A stretch of 64,000 nt of DNA. Source: Craspedostauros australis (taxonomy: Eukaryota > Bacillariophyta > Bacillariophyceae > Mastogloiales > Achnanthaceae). Where the stretch lies: contig JAMXDE010000033.1 in the NCBI GenBank assembly GCA_026770025.1, positions 124,001 through 188,000 on the forward strand. Direction: 5' to 3'. A model generated the notes under the pieces. The model ran no database searches, was not told the DNA's origin, and saw only the letters and a program-made list of their open reading frames with translations. Positions within the stretch are counted from its first letter, which is position 1. Each line of letters opens with the position of its first letter. Shown piece by piece: positions 21,970 through 32,438 of this stretch. The position numbers were made by a program, and so were the translations under genes.

Positions 21970-22217
21970 TGTCGAGATGTACATACGTGTATATGTCAAG
22001 ATGTACATGTATATGTGCATCGTTCACCTGCTATTCTCTTATACGCACTTGGACGGTATAACTACATTCGTGTCGACAGTATGCTGTAATTTGGCAAAAT
22101 CACAGTGGAAATGGAACACAGAAACATGAGGTGAATTTCTGGAGGAAATTTGCAATCAACGATTTCTCAGAGAATCAAGAATATCGTCCGTCCATCCATC
22201 AATGGAAACGTATGGTA
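21970..22217 (+). repeat. Right LTR of the copia element
   Basis: About 85% identical by eye to the left LTR. It begins at TGTCGAGATG, just after AACTGAATGCACACAGGAAGG, whose purine-rich end may be the polypurine tract. The end is uncertain by some tens of bases. Confidence 0.8.
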
Positions 22218-24957
22218 TCGAGTGTTGGAAATCCGGGGTTAAGGTAGTAGACTAATCTGTTATCAATCTGTACCAATTTAGAACTGTGAGAACAAACTCC
22301 TTGACTCTCCAATTCCAATTCAGCAGCAAGTGTAATCCGTAGCAGTTCACCATGATCATGCACTTGTTCATGGTTGCTTTCATCTGCTTCATCAGCTTGC
22401 TCTCATGCTCTCTTCTGCAGATTCATCATGCATTGTCGTGGCGATTTGCATCTTCTACATTCGAGCAGTATCTCTCATAGACGCACAGGTACCTTCAGCA
22501 TGGGTCTCAGTCTGATCGATCCCACTTGACCCTTGGTTCCTCAGCATTCCTCCTGCGCTATCATCATATACTCACTGGTCATGTTCATTCCATGTCGCGT
22601 CATCAGTCGTGCTCTTGAGCGGATAGGGGCATCGCCTCCGTTTCTCTTTCTCAGAGAAGCGATCCCTTGTCTGTCGATGCGTGTTGACATGTCTGATACA
22701 TATCAACAGTTTCGCCCATAGTCTTGGCTCATGTGCGATTACATCCCTAGTGGTCAATCCATAGGTTTGCCCTCATCACAGCGGTGGTACATGGATAGGC
22801 TCCATGGTGGGACATGACTGATGTTGATGTCACTCATGGGCAGAGGGTCGATGGGGGACGGGCTGCAAGGTGGTCCGAGTGTTATCAACAAAGTTGACCT
22901 TGTCGAGTTGTGAAGATATTATTGGGCGGTGCGGCAATCATGGGTATCTTGGTAAAAGCGTACCCCCAATTCCTGACATGTATTCTTATAGTACTGCACT
23001 ATTGTATGGTGATAATTGCCTCTGCTCCACTGTACTCCACTCTACTATTTTGGCTCCATTCTCAAGCTGGCAGCTTGCGACGATCCTCAGCCTATCCCTC
23101 TCACTGATTGTATTCCGTGTGGAAGGCAAGGATTGCAACACTCGAGCAAAACTGTCACATTCAACGCGCCCACCCCACAGATCAACAGATGCAAGAAAGG
23201 TCCAGGGGACCACCCGATGTGATCGCGGCGGCCAAAAAGCTGTTGCGGCTAGCAGTTGTCCGCCCCTGACTTTACCTCCTGTGCAAAAGCAGACACGAAA
23301 AATGCAACTGATTTGCGCCAGCACTGGTCGTTCGAGTCTCGGCGGAATGGTTCGGCAGTGGAGCTCATTCTCGTGTTGTTTGTCTCTGCTCGATCCCTCA
23401 AAATGACAAATTCAACGTCTGTCTCACCACCAGGATCGGAATCTCGAAAACGTGCTCTGACGCCAGATCATGCAAACGGAACCAAGGAATTGGAAAAAGT
23501 GTGGTCATTTGGTTCCTTGTTCCCTGCCAAAATCGTGTTGCGATTTGCACAATGATGGCTGCCACAACAGGAAAGGTCAAAATCAACCGACAACGACACG
23601 AAACACAACACAAGAAACAACAAAGGAAACGACGCTGCCGCCACCAGTCTCTTTCCGCGTCGTGCCATCAGCTCAGCAGATGAACATGACATCCCATGTT
23701 GAAGGGGAGCAACGCAGGTTGCGCAGGACTTTTATTGACAAACTAAGCATCGCATTAAATAGTATTCTATTACAATGCTTTGCACACCACAGAATAAGTC
23801 ATTGTGCTCCATTGCATTATATAATACTGTGTTGTGTGGTATTCGCAAGTGTTGCTGTTGCAGCTGATGCGCAGGGATGCTGCTGGCACGACACGCCCAA
23901 AGGAGGAAACCCCAAACCGAGCCAAATCACCAACAACGCGAGGAATCAACGTGTCACCAAATCTGCCGCAACGTCACCATCCACCCCGTTGGATGCCATC
24001 GCCGTCTGATATCGACCGTCAATAACGTCATCATTTTCGTCCGCGGTGAAGACAAGTCGGCCAGGTATTTGTGTCGTAGAAGCTAGCTAAATATATCTAA
24101 ACCTATTGGACAACACGCTACATCGTTTGCAAAAAAAGTCATGTTGTCCGATAAAAAATCGGCAGGAATGTACGATCGTACCCTGAATGGGGCCGTACTA
24201 CTAACAGGCACCCAACCAGTGGAAGGATGCTGCCATTGCTCTCTCAAGACTGGTGTGTGCGCTGGTGCTCGCGAGGTAATAGTGTTGGGACGATTGTTGT
24301 TACATGTGCTGCTCTCTTCGCTAATTTATAGATGCTATCAAATCATTCCATGGCAATACTTGGGCCAAGGTTTGATCTGATCTACTCGAAAGAAGAGGTC
24401 GTGGGACAGCACATGACCATTCGCGGTTTAGACTCCAATGTGGACATGGGCAAGACGACACAGCCTCTTGTGCAGACGGCTGTAATCCTTTTTCCTTTCA
24501 GACTTTCATGCGGTTGATACCGGTAGGCAGACACTTCGTCGCCGGTCGTCTCCGTGCACAAGATACGTCGCCTCTATGGACGTCAGGAACAGGCTCACTC
24601 CCGGATAGACATGCAAATGCAGATGCGAATGCAATGGGGAGGGGGTGAGGGGGGTTTGCGAGATGGATCACTGTTCATTTTGTTTGTGTTGGTTGGGGTT
24701 GGTTCGGTTGCGTAGCGTTTCAATTGATTCGGGGTGAGGGTGGTTGTGTTGAATATGGATGTGTGGATGTGAGTATGACACAGGCTCTGAACGACGACGG
24801 ACCCAAGTGGTTGGTTGGTTCTCGCGTGCCTCACCGTCCTCTCAACAACTGAGGATCGGCAGTTGCAGCTGCGCGTTGGACTTGGGAGCGTGGTGTCGGA
24901 TGCTGTCACTCGTCGGTATACCCACACAGCGGTTGATGGATGGATCATGCGTTGTGT
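22218..24957. other. Intergenic between copia element and mucin-like gene
   Basis: About 2.7 kb. TGTTGGAAATCC at 22223 resembles the start of many copia LTRs, but no partner copy is seen. The rest has only short frames without motifs. The part near 24600-24957 is probably the 3' UTR of the minus-strand gene. Confidence 0.4.
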
Positions 24958-27900
24958 TTACGAAGAGCATGCACCTGCGTTGACGGTGGGGCAGTCGGTG
25001 ATCGGGTTGGAGATGGTGTAGGTCTGCGCAGGGTCGCCGGGGCACATGTCGGTGGCGACACAGCTCTGGCAACTGTTGCTGGTCATGCAGATGCCCATCT
25101 CGATGACGAGGTCATCGACCGCAGCGTCGGCATCTGCGGCGCCGTTGCAGCTGTCGACGGACATGCAGGCGCCCACTCCAATGTTGAGGCTTCCTTCGGT
25201 CTTTCCAGCTCCGCGGTGGACGTTCTCGCACGAGTTCTGTCCCTGGCATCCCTCCTCTTGCACGATGATATCGGCAAGAACTGGTGTGAGGGTCATCGAT
25301 GACTGGTCCACGCGGACACCCATGTTGCGGCAGCTCTCCACACCGTTGCATGCGGCACGCTCAATGCGGATGTTCCCGTAGATGTTCTTTCCAAGGTTTT
25401 CACAACCGTTGGCGTTGGTGCAGGCGGCTGGTCCGATGATGGTGTGACCAATGACGGCCGCGGGGTCGGGTACATTATCGTAGCTGCCAAGGCCAGTGCA
25501 GGACATCGTATTGAGGCAGCTGCCGAGGATGATGGCGTCGGGGCCAACAGAGTCGCAGGACATCGCTGTGGAGCACGAGTCTGGAGTGATGGTGATGACA
25601 CCTGTGCTGGATGGCGTGCAATCGGCGGAGGAAGGGCAGCACGGGCCAGCCGTCGTGCATGCATTGGAGAGATCCGTTTCATCTCCAGTCAAGATAATGC
25701 CACTGCCCTCGAGGGCGCCAAGGATGGCGGTGATGGCACTTTCGTCGTTCTTGATGGTGTCGAAGCGTCTTTGGGCGACATCGGTGGTGACCGTGCTTCC
25801 ACCGGGGGCACATCCGAAGATACTCTTGACGAGTCTGTCCTTGTTAGCAGGGAGCGATTCGATGGCGTTCACGAAATTGCTGCACACGCCCATGTTGTCA
25901 TCGCAGAGCACCTCTTGTCCCGAATTGATTGCGGAGTCAACATCGCCTGGAGTTGCAAGGCAGAGTGTCTGCAGCGTAGTCTTGTTGATGGTTGGAGCAG
26001 CGGTTGGTTCGATGGTGGGTCCGTCGGATGGAAGGACACTTGGGATGTTGGACGGACCAATGGATGGGAGCACGGATGGCAGGTCGGATGGAGTTGCGCT
26101 CGGCGTTCCGGTTGGGCCAAGCGACGGGAGCTCGGACGGAAGGACGGACGGGACGTCGCTCATGAGCGGAGTTGGGGCGAAGGTGGGGCACTCGGTTGGG
26201 CGATCGGCCCTGCTGACGCAGAAGTCTGTTTCAACGGCACCGGTGGGGTTGCCCATGGTGTCGGGGGGGCACGCGAGGGTTGAGCTGATGACGTACACCT
26301 GGTTGAACGGGGTGGGGCAGTTGTCAAGGACGCATCCCTTGCAGATTTCGGTTGTGACGCAATTGTCAGCCACGACGACCACGTCCGTGGTCATCAAGTT
26401 ACTGTCGGCCAGCCCTTCGCAGGCGCTCGTGCCAACGCAGGCTCCGTCCTCGATGCTGAGGCTTCCGCCGATCTTGGCTCCCGTACCGCCAGTACCGGAG
26501 GAGTGGGCTCTGTTGCACGCATTGGCGTTGTTGCAGGCGTTCTGCCCGATGTTGATACTGGCCACGGTGCGTCCTGCTGTGGTCTGCGCTAGACGCACTC
26601 CAACCTCGGTACAGGAGTTCGCTCCAACACAAGCGCCGTTCTGGATGATCACATCGCCGTAGGAGAACGCTCCAAGGTTCTGGCAAGAGGCCGCAGTGGT
26701 GCAGGCCACTTCGCCGACGAAGGTGACTCCGGATGCCACCGGGTCCGCCGGATTGTCGTTTGCGTTCATGCCCATGCATGCGTTAGCCCCGTTGCAGGAA
26801 GATTCGAGGACGATGGCGTTGGGTCCCATGCTATCGCATGCCATTGCTCCCACGCATGCATTAAGCGCGACGGTCATGAAGTCGGTAGGGGAAGTGGAGG
26901 TGCAGACAGTAGCATCTGCGCAGCAAGTTGCGCCCGGAGCATTCGAGCAAGCCGTAGAAATATCACTGCCAGCCGGGGCGGTGACGAATTGGGTTCCTGT
27001 GGAGAAGGCCATCTCGAGCTGCTGGGAGAGGTCTGGATTGGAGGCGAACTTGTTGAACAGAGTGCGGGATGCTCCCTCGCTCATACCGTCACCGGCGCAT
27101 GCGAAGAATGTCTGAAGATCCGGGAGGCCGCGGACGGCAAGGATGGCCTCACGGCACGAGGCCTTGTCCCTGTTGCAGATGATGGTCTTGATGTCTCCCA
27201 CAGTCGTCGCCATGGACATGATGAAATCGGGATTGCACTGAAGGGTGATGGTGGCGTCGAACGCCGTTGGTGCGGATGTGGGGGCGGAGGTTGGTGCAGA
27301 AGTTGGGGCAGATGTGGGGGCAGAGGTTGGTGCGGAGGTTGGTCCCGACGTTGGTGCGGATGTTGGCGCTGAGGTTGGTCCCGAAGTTGGGGCCGAGGTT
27401 GGCGCGGATGTTGGTCCCGACGTTGGAGCCGAGGTTGGCGCGGATGTGGGTGCGCTAGTTGGGGCGGATGTCGGTGCCGAAGTGGGTGCGCTGGTTGGTG
27501 CTGCGGTTGGCGCGGTTGGGGCCGAAGTTGGTGCGGATGTTGGCGCCGCGGTTGGAGCCGAGGTTGGTGCCGCTGTTGGCATGCCTGGTGTGGCGGTCGG
27601 GGCAGAAGTCGGTGCCGACGTAGGAACGCTGGTCGGTGCCGAAGTTGGTGCCGAGGTTGGAGCCGATGTTGGGGCGCTGGTTGGGGCCGAAGTCGGTGCG
27701 GATGTTGGTGCCGATGTTGGTGCCGATGTTGGGGCGCTGGTCGGTGCCGAAGTCGGTGCCGAAGTCGGTGCGGATGTCGGGGCGCTGGTCGGTGCGGCCG
27801 TTGGCATGCCAGGGGTGGCGGTCGGGGCAGACGTCGGTGCCGACGTAGGGGCCGAAGTTGGGGCGCTGGTGGGAGCCGAAGTTGGGGCACTGGTCGGTGC

Positions 27901-28185
27901 GGATGTCGGTGCCGAGGTTGGGGCGCTGGTCGGTGCGGCCGTTGGCATGCCAGGGGTGGCGGTCGGGTTGCTGGTTGGTGCTTCCGTGTCCTTGTTCTTC
28001 TTGCCACCCTCCTTGTCTTGCTTGTCGCCGTCGCCATCGCCAGCCTTGAGGGTACGGGTGGCTTGCATCATGACGTGAAGCTCTTCGGTCTGGCCCACGG
28101 CTCTGCTGCCGCGCAGCACGGCCTCCGTTGAGCCCACATGGGCGAGGAGGAGCGCGCTGAGGATGGCCGCCTTGATCTTGAACAT
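24958..28185 (-). CDS. Secreted mucin-like protein with two CX5C-ladder modules
   Basis: 1075 aa from the ATG at 28185. Upstream in-frame sequence to 28356 lacks targeting character, and this Met begins a clear signal peptide (MFKIKAAILSALLLAHVGS, cleavage near residue 20). After a charged 45-residue segment, residues 69-308 are (SAPT)n-type repeats with TATPGMPTA spacers, a heavily O-glycosylatable stalk. Two homologous modules of about 330 aa follow, separated by a Pro/Ser linker (PSVLPSELPSLGPTG). Each has an N-terminal helical part with paired Cys and CC pairs, then seven CX5C units spaced about 25-35 residues apart (CVGANSC, CNNANAC, CQGQNSC and others), each next to a short I/V-rich strand. 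That pattern suggests a disulfide-stapled beta-solenoid. There is no membrane anchor. A cell-wall or extracellular matrix role is inferred; no enzyme motif is visible. Confidence 0.82.
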   Translation of the reverse strand: MFKIKAAILSALLLAHVGSTEAVLRGSRAVGQTEELHVMMQATRTLKAGDGDGDKQDKEGGKKNKDTEAPTSNPTATPGMPTAAPTSAPTSAPTSAPTSAPTSAPTSAPTSAPTSAPTSAPTATPGMPTAAPTSAPTSAPTSAPTSAPTSAPTSAPTSAPTSAPTSAPTSAPTSAPTSAPTSAPTSVPTSAPTSAPTATPGMPTAAPTSAPTAAPTSAPTSAPTAPTAAPTSAPTSAPTSAPTSAPTSAPTSAPTSGPTSAPTSAPTSGPTSAPTSAPTSGPTSAPTSAPTSAPTSAPTSAPTSAPTAFDATITLQCNPDFIMSMATTVGDIKTIICNRDKASCREAILAVRGLPDLQTFFACAGDGMSEGASRTLFNKFASNPDLSQQLEMAFSTGTQFVTAPAGSDISTACSNAPGATCCADATVCTSTSPTDFMTVALNACVGAMACDSMGPNAIVLESSCNGANACMGMNANDNPADPVASGVTFVGEVACTTAASCQNLGAFSYGDVIIQNGACVGANSCTEVGVRLAQTTAGRTVASINIGQNACNNANACNRAHSSGTGGTGAKIGGSLSIEDGACVGTSACEGLADSNLMTTDVVVVADNCVTTEICKGCVLDNCPTPFNQVYVISSTLACPPDTMGNPTGAVETDFCVSRADRPTECPTFAPTPLMSDVPSVLPSELPSLGPTGTPSATPSDLPSVLPSIGPSNIPSVLPSDGPTIEPTAAPTINKTTLQTLCLATPGDVDSAINSGQEVLCDDNMGVCSNFVNAIESLPANKDRLVKSIFGCAPGGSTVTTDVAQRRFDTIKNDESAITAILGALEGSGIILTGDETDLSNACTTAGPCCPSSADCTPSSTGVITITPDSCSTAMSCDSVGPDAIILGSCLNTMSCTGLGSYDNVPDPAAVIGHTIIGPAACTNANGCENLGKNIYGNIRIERAACNGVESCRNMGVRVDQSSMTLTPVLADIIVQEEGCQGQNSCENVHRGAGKTEGSLNIGVGACMSVDSCNGAADADAAVDDLVIEMGICMTSNSCQSCVATDMCPGDPAQTYTISNPITDCPTVNAGACSS
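27260..27985 (-). repeat. Coding minisatellite, (SAPT)n
   Basis: Tandem 12-bp units encoding Ser-Ala-Pro-Thr (variants GPT, VPT, AAPT), broken by three ATPGMPTA spacers. Because of the third-position bias, the opposite strand is also open as a spurious VGADVGAEVGA frame. The copy number is likely polymorphic. Confidence 0.92.
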
Positions 28186-30546
28186 CTTGGTGGTTGTTTG
28201 GTGCCTGCAGCAAGTAGGTAGCGAGGATTGGTGCATGTGGTGGTAGGGGAAGAGCGAGATTTGTGTCAGAAGCGGGTGATGGGTCAGTTGTTGCGTGTCT
28301 TCGAATTTGAAGGTTTCGCCATTTTCGGGATCCATGTTGGTCGTGGATGTGGTCACGAGTCATCGAGTCCCGATGGGCACAGATCGCTGACACACACCAA
28401 CATCACTCAATTTGCGAACGCGATGGGGCGACCACAAGGAGGGACGAGTTCCCATGCTTTCGTTGGACACTGGTCGGCAGAGCAGCGGGCATCCACAGCT
28501 TCCTTCGCAACGAGGTGCTGTTGCGATAGTTATGACGATGAGCGCACCAGCAGACGAGGAGGGAGGCGTCGTGCACAAGACGGAAAGGCGTCTTGTTGGC
28601 CAGTGGTCGTATTGCACCATAATCCCCATCGCCATTCATCACGCTGCGTCGTCCAGTGCATATCGCCGCGTCATGATGCCATGACACCGTGCGCGGTGCT
28701 CTGTTTGAGTCTGCTTGTGCTGCACTCACCTCTCAGTTGTTGCTGTTGTTGTTGGTTGTGTCTGCTGATGGTCTGGCAGCTTGTGATCACTGTTTGCAAT
28801 GCTTGGTTGGTTGCTTTGCTTTTGTGATCCTGTCGGTTTTGTGAGAACATCTGACTCTGTTGCGAAACTCATTTTCTCGGTGCCGCAGAAGTGATTTCGG
28901 TTTGGGCCTGCGTTGAACGGGCTGTTTTCACGTGATGCAGTTTGGATTGCTGGTTTGTTTCTGTTTCTGTTCTCGCGGTTGCGTTGGATTTGTTGTCGTC
29001 GAAGGAGTTGCTGCTTCTGGTCTTGGTCTTGTTGGCTTTCAGTTGGCGGCCAGGTCCAAACGATACAACGGAATGAGCGCCAAACAGTGCACAAAATTGT
29101 CCAACTAAAACACTCCGCAGCCGTTGGCACGCCAATGAGAGAGCTGGCCATGACAACCGTCACGTGCATACATGTAAGAACTAGTTTGTAGTTACATGTG
29201 CTTTCCTATGTTTTTCATTCGTGAGTCTTTCTCTATGACAAAAACAGCAGCTCGCAATAGTTGGACACGCGCACCTCGGATGTCATTTGAATCGTGATGG
29301 ATGGACTCTCCGTTCAACGTGTTTGCCGTTTTTGGCTTCCGTTGTGGCTGATCTCTTGCTGTCTGCCACGAGCGACGGTCGTTGTCGCTTGTCTTCTCTT
29401 CGCTGGAAACGAAACATGCTGTATCACCAAAACAGGTGCAGCTCGGTGGAATTTTGGAGAGAGCGCGGAGCCAGCCAGTGGCCGGCTCGCGTTTTTGTCG
29501 ATGGTGGGAAACGGCCATTCTTGTCATCACACATGGCCAGACGCGCCTGAATGATTGTTTGAAATGAAGTGACATTCGGAATTGTGGCTTCGTAAAAGCC
29601 GTCATCCTGCCCAGGCAGTTTTCGAGGGCTGAGGTATCGCTGTTTTCGGTCACGTGCGCGTTGCCTTGCAAGTTCTGTCAATTTTGTGCCGGCCCTGTAC
29701 TTCTTCAGGCACTGCCATGCTTTTCTCGAAACATAGCGATGAGGTTGAGGACTGCGACATGCCGCGGCGGTCCAACGGGGGTGGAAAAGGACTGGAATCC
29801 GCGGGAGGATTTCAACATGCGCGCTTCTTCTTGGGATGTGGATACGATGTCGCTTCACTTGTTTGCGTGGTGCAGGGTGCCTTGGCGGCAACAACGACAA
29901 TCGTGCTCCAACGGACAGGTTGTCGATGCCAACGACCATTCAGCTCCTGCGCGCGATCTTTTCTGGTTTCGTTCGCCCTGTCCTTCGCGCCAAGGGACGA
30001 GGGACAACTCGTTTCGTACTGAATCAGGAAGGACGCCCAGACGCATTTTCTGTATTTGTACGCGGACCATGTGTCCGGTACCGCATGGAAGGGCGATCCT
30101 GCGCTCTCGATAAGACCTCGTCTGTCCGAAATCCTCTGACGGTAAGAAATCGGCGTAACGCATTCCTGTTCTACATGTACTATACTACGTGTACACTAGA
30201 TACTGTGGTATCTCTTCCAAGGCGATCGTATTGGCAGGAACGCATTCGTGGCTCCCGCCGTAAGTACAAACAATTACACTTTCCCTCAGAACCACACGCA
30301 CGAATTCACCTTCCTTGCCGCGCTTCTTCTGGATGATCCTCTGGAGGGCATCACAGGGCATCTACATATGCTCCGGGACCATGTAATGCCATCCCAACGC
30401 GACCAACCACCGCCATCATTTTTCCGTGCTCTGCGTTGCTGTATTCTGGAACAAGACGACACACAACGTTATGGTGTAGCCCGGAACGCAACTCTGTGTG
30501 ACATGCTAGAGTATGTACTCGAGAGTACAATAAAATTCGTGCGATC
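28186..30546. other. Intergenic, 2.4 kb
   Basis: Probably contains the promoter of the mucin-like gene near 28190-28400. Several open frames of 90-170 codons occur on both strands (for example 29424-29939 minus and 29836-30336 plus), but they overlap one another and show no recognisable domain. No RNA gene is seen. Confidence 0.4.
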
Positions 30547-31743
30547 TCAGCTTCTGCCGTTATCATCGTCATCATTGTTCAGCAGCACCCTCTTTGGTAA
30601 ACTTGTGATGGTCGTGATGGCCTCGTCGTTGATGCGTGCCACGATATCAAAGGTCGGTTCGATGCCTTCTACCTCGCCGACACCTTGCCCGCACAGCACG
30701 GCGGCCATGTCGCTGTCCCCAACCTCGTTCGCATGCTTGTACTTTTCCATCCACGCCGGAGGTGCTGCGGAATCCAGCACTTTCTCCAATTCCCGCTGAC
30801 GGGTGTCCCATTTGTCCGTGATGTCATTCCGCAATGCCCCGCAGGAATCATACGGATCCGGCCATTGTATCGATCTGTAGGAATTCCAGATGGCATCGAA
30901 GCTCTGCGTACGAACGACATCATCCCCGCTCGTTGCTTTCGCCAGCTTTTCTTTGAAACGTGCATTGCCCAGCGCCTCATTCGATGCCCAAAGTCGCGTC
31001 CCAAGAACCACTCCGTCGCATCCCACGGACATCATGCCCGCCATGGTTCTGCCATCGCAGATACCGCCGGCCGCAAGCACCGGGATCCCATTCGGCGCTG
31101 CAAGACCGACGATCCTCGCCGCCAATGGCAACGTCCCGCTTCCAACCTCGCGGCGCAATCCATGCCCGCCAGCCTCGCTGCCTTGCGCGATGATGGCATC
31201 GACTCCGCTTTCCAGGGCTTCTGCGGCATCAGCGGCGCTTCCAACCTGCGCCATCACCAACGCACCATGCGCATGCGCCAAATCCACATTCGTCGCCGCC
31301 GTGGTGCTGTGGCCACCTTTGCGAGCAATCGCTGGGGCAAAGAATTGGACCACGTCCGGGCGATGCGTTTGCAGCACCTCCTCGAACGCCCTCCAACCGC
31401 GGGCGTCGCCACCGTAGGTCGAGTGGCCGATGAAGCCGATGCACAGCGGGGAGTTGGGAGCGTGCTGGCGCAAGATCTCGATTTCAGAATCCAATGACGA
31501 TGTCAAATGTCCCGCGGCGAGGAATCCCAGCCCTCCGGCACGGCAGGTCTCGGCGGCGAGCAGTCCACCGCTGACTCCCAACATGGGGGCGCCCATGATC
31601 TGCACAGCGGATCGCGCGATGCGAGCATTGGGCGATATGTGGCAAGATGGAAGCAATTGTATGGTGTGAAGCCAGATGGATGAACGGCGATGGATAAGAG
31701 GGGGCAGCATGGCCACCAACGTATGCAAGACCAGAGGGATCAT
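30547..31743 (-). CDS. Nitronate monooxygenase family flavoprotein
   Basis: 398 aa from the ATG at 31743. FMN-dependent TIM-barrel enzyme of the 2-nitropropane dioxygenase/nitronate monooxygenase family, which oxidises alkyl nitronates to carbonyl compounds and nitrite. Motifs: QIMGAPMLGVSGGLLAAETC followed by GGLGFLAAG at the barrel start, IGFIGHSTYG, a phosphate/FMN-binding GVDAIIAQGSEAGGHG with the conserved His, and IPVLAAGGICDGRTMAGM with GCDGVVLGTRLWAS. The first 45 residues (MIPLVLHTLVAMLPPLIHRR) are hydrophobic to basic and could be a targeting peptide; a later Met would remove it. The C-terminal 80 residues are less conserved and end in Asp/Asn repeats. Confidence 0.87.
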   Translation of the reverse strand: MIPLVLHTLVAMLPPLIHRRSSIWLHTIQLLPSCHISPNARIARSAVQIMGAPMLGVSGGLLAAETCRAGGLGFLAAGHLTSSLDSEIEILRQHAPNSPLCIGFIGHSTYGGDARGWRAFEEVLQTHRPDVVQFFAPAIARKGGHSTTAATNVDLAHAHGALVMAQVGSAADAAEALESGVDAIIAQGSEAGGHGLRREVGSGTLPLAARIVGLAAPNGIPVLAAGGICDGRTMAGMMSVGCDGVVLGTRLWASNEALGNARFKEKLAKATSGDDVVRTQSFDAIWNSYRSIQWPDPYDSCGALRNDITDKWDTRQRELEKVLDSAAPPAWMEKYKHANEVGDSDMAAVLCGQGVGEVEGIEPTFDIVARINDEAITTITSLPKRVLLNNDDDDNGRS

Positions 31744-32438
31744 GAAGCGCAGCGTGGCGCAGCATGCATGCACTGGCAGAGAACTCTGAAAAAGTCGCTA
31801 TCAATACTCGCAACGATGTGACAACACTCGAGTTGAACAGTTGGCACAGCACTCACAGGAAGGCTGCAGGGGAAACGTTGCGTAAAAGGAGTATTCCACT
31901 TCATGATGTCTCTCGTCTCGTCTTATGAAGCGATCGCTGCTGTTGCTGCTGGTGCTGTTTCTGTTGCGGCCGTCTCTTCTGTTGCACTCAAGCAGTGATG
32001 TGACACGAAAAGATACCCTCGCGATGCATGCAGGTGTCTCGTTCTTGTGAGTTTCTGTCTTGAACACTTGGCGCGAAGGGGAGCGACACGAAGGAACACA
32101 AAAGAGCGTCAAAGAAGTTCTCAAACATCACACGGCGTGATCCTCCGACTCAATGGACTTGAATCAATTCGATCGATCACATCAAAAGCGAACCTCGGCG
32201 TGATGGCGGCAGAAAGATCGGCGACGGAGAGGCGGATCATCGCGGAGGGTGTTGCGGCCCACTTCTTCCTCTCCTGTGTGTTGGATGGCTTGTGGTGTTT
32301 GTTGTTTGCTCCAATCATCTGAGTGCTATCTGTCACGGCATACTGATTTGTCGATTGCTGATGCAGGTGCCATGCATGTACCATACGACTATGCATTCAA
32401 CCACCAACCAAGCCATCAACCGAACCACCAATCCAACT
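31744..32438. other. Divergent promoter region
   Basis: 695 bp between the start codons of the nitronate monooxygenase (minus) and the NTF2-like gene (plus). It presumably carries both promoters. No specific element is recognised. The plus-strand frame is open from 32292, with in-frame ATGs at 32391 and 32439. Confidence 0.5.

Larger units (their letters stand above)
14865..22217 (+). mobile_element. Degenerate Ty1/copia LTR retrotransposon
   Basis: About 7.35 kb with terminal direct repeats of about 250-260 bp, both starting TGTCGAGATGTACATACG. The internal order is gag, two CCHC knuckles, protease, integrase, reverse transcriptase, RNase H; integrase before RT defines copia. The coding frame is broken by five in-frame stops (15840, 16194, 16629, 19014, 20652) and one frameshift near 21240-21280, and the LTRs differ at roughly one position in seven by eye. 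The element is therefore old and inactive. It resembles diatom CoDi elements in having a long gag and two zinc knuckles, but I cannot assign the subgroup. Confidence 0.92.

Noticed and set aside
22223-22270. TGTTGGAAATCC after the right LTR, like the start of another copia LTR
   Set aside because: No second copy or matching LTR end was found; too short to support an element.
23320-23350. GTTCGAGTC resembling a tRNA T-loop
   Set aside because: The flanking bases do not pair as a T-stem, and no anticodon arm or acceptor stem fits.
27260-27985. CRISPR-like regular repeats
   Set aside because: Units are 12 bp with no spacers and code for SAPT in frame; this is eukaryotic coding DNA.
27245-28078. 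Plus-strand frame of VGADVGAEVGA repeats (277 codons)
   Set aside because: It is the reverse complement of the (SAPT)n minisatellite. It is open only because of the repeat's codon composition, and the minus-strand frame continues into structured cysteine modules.
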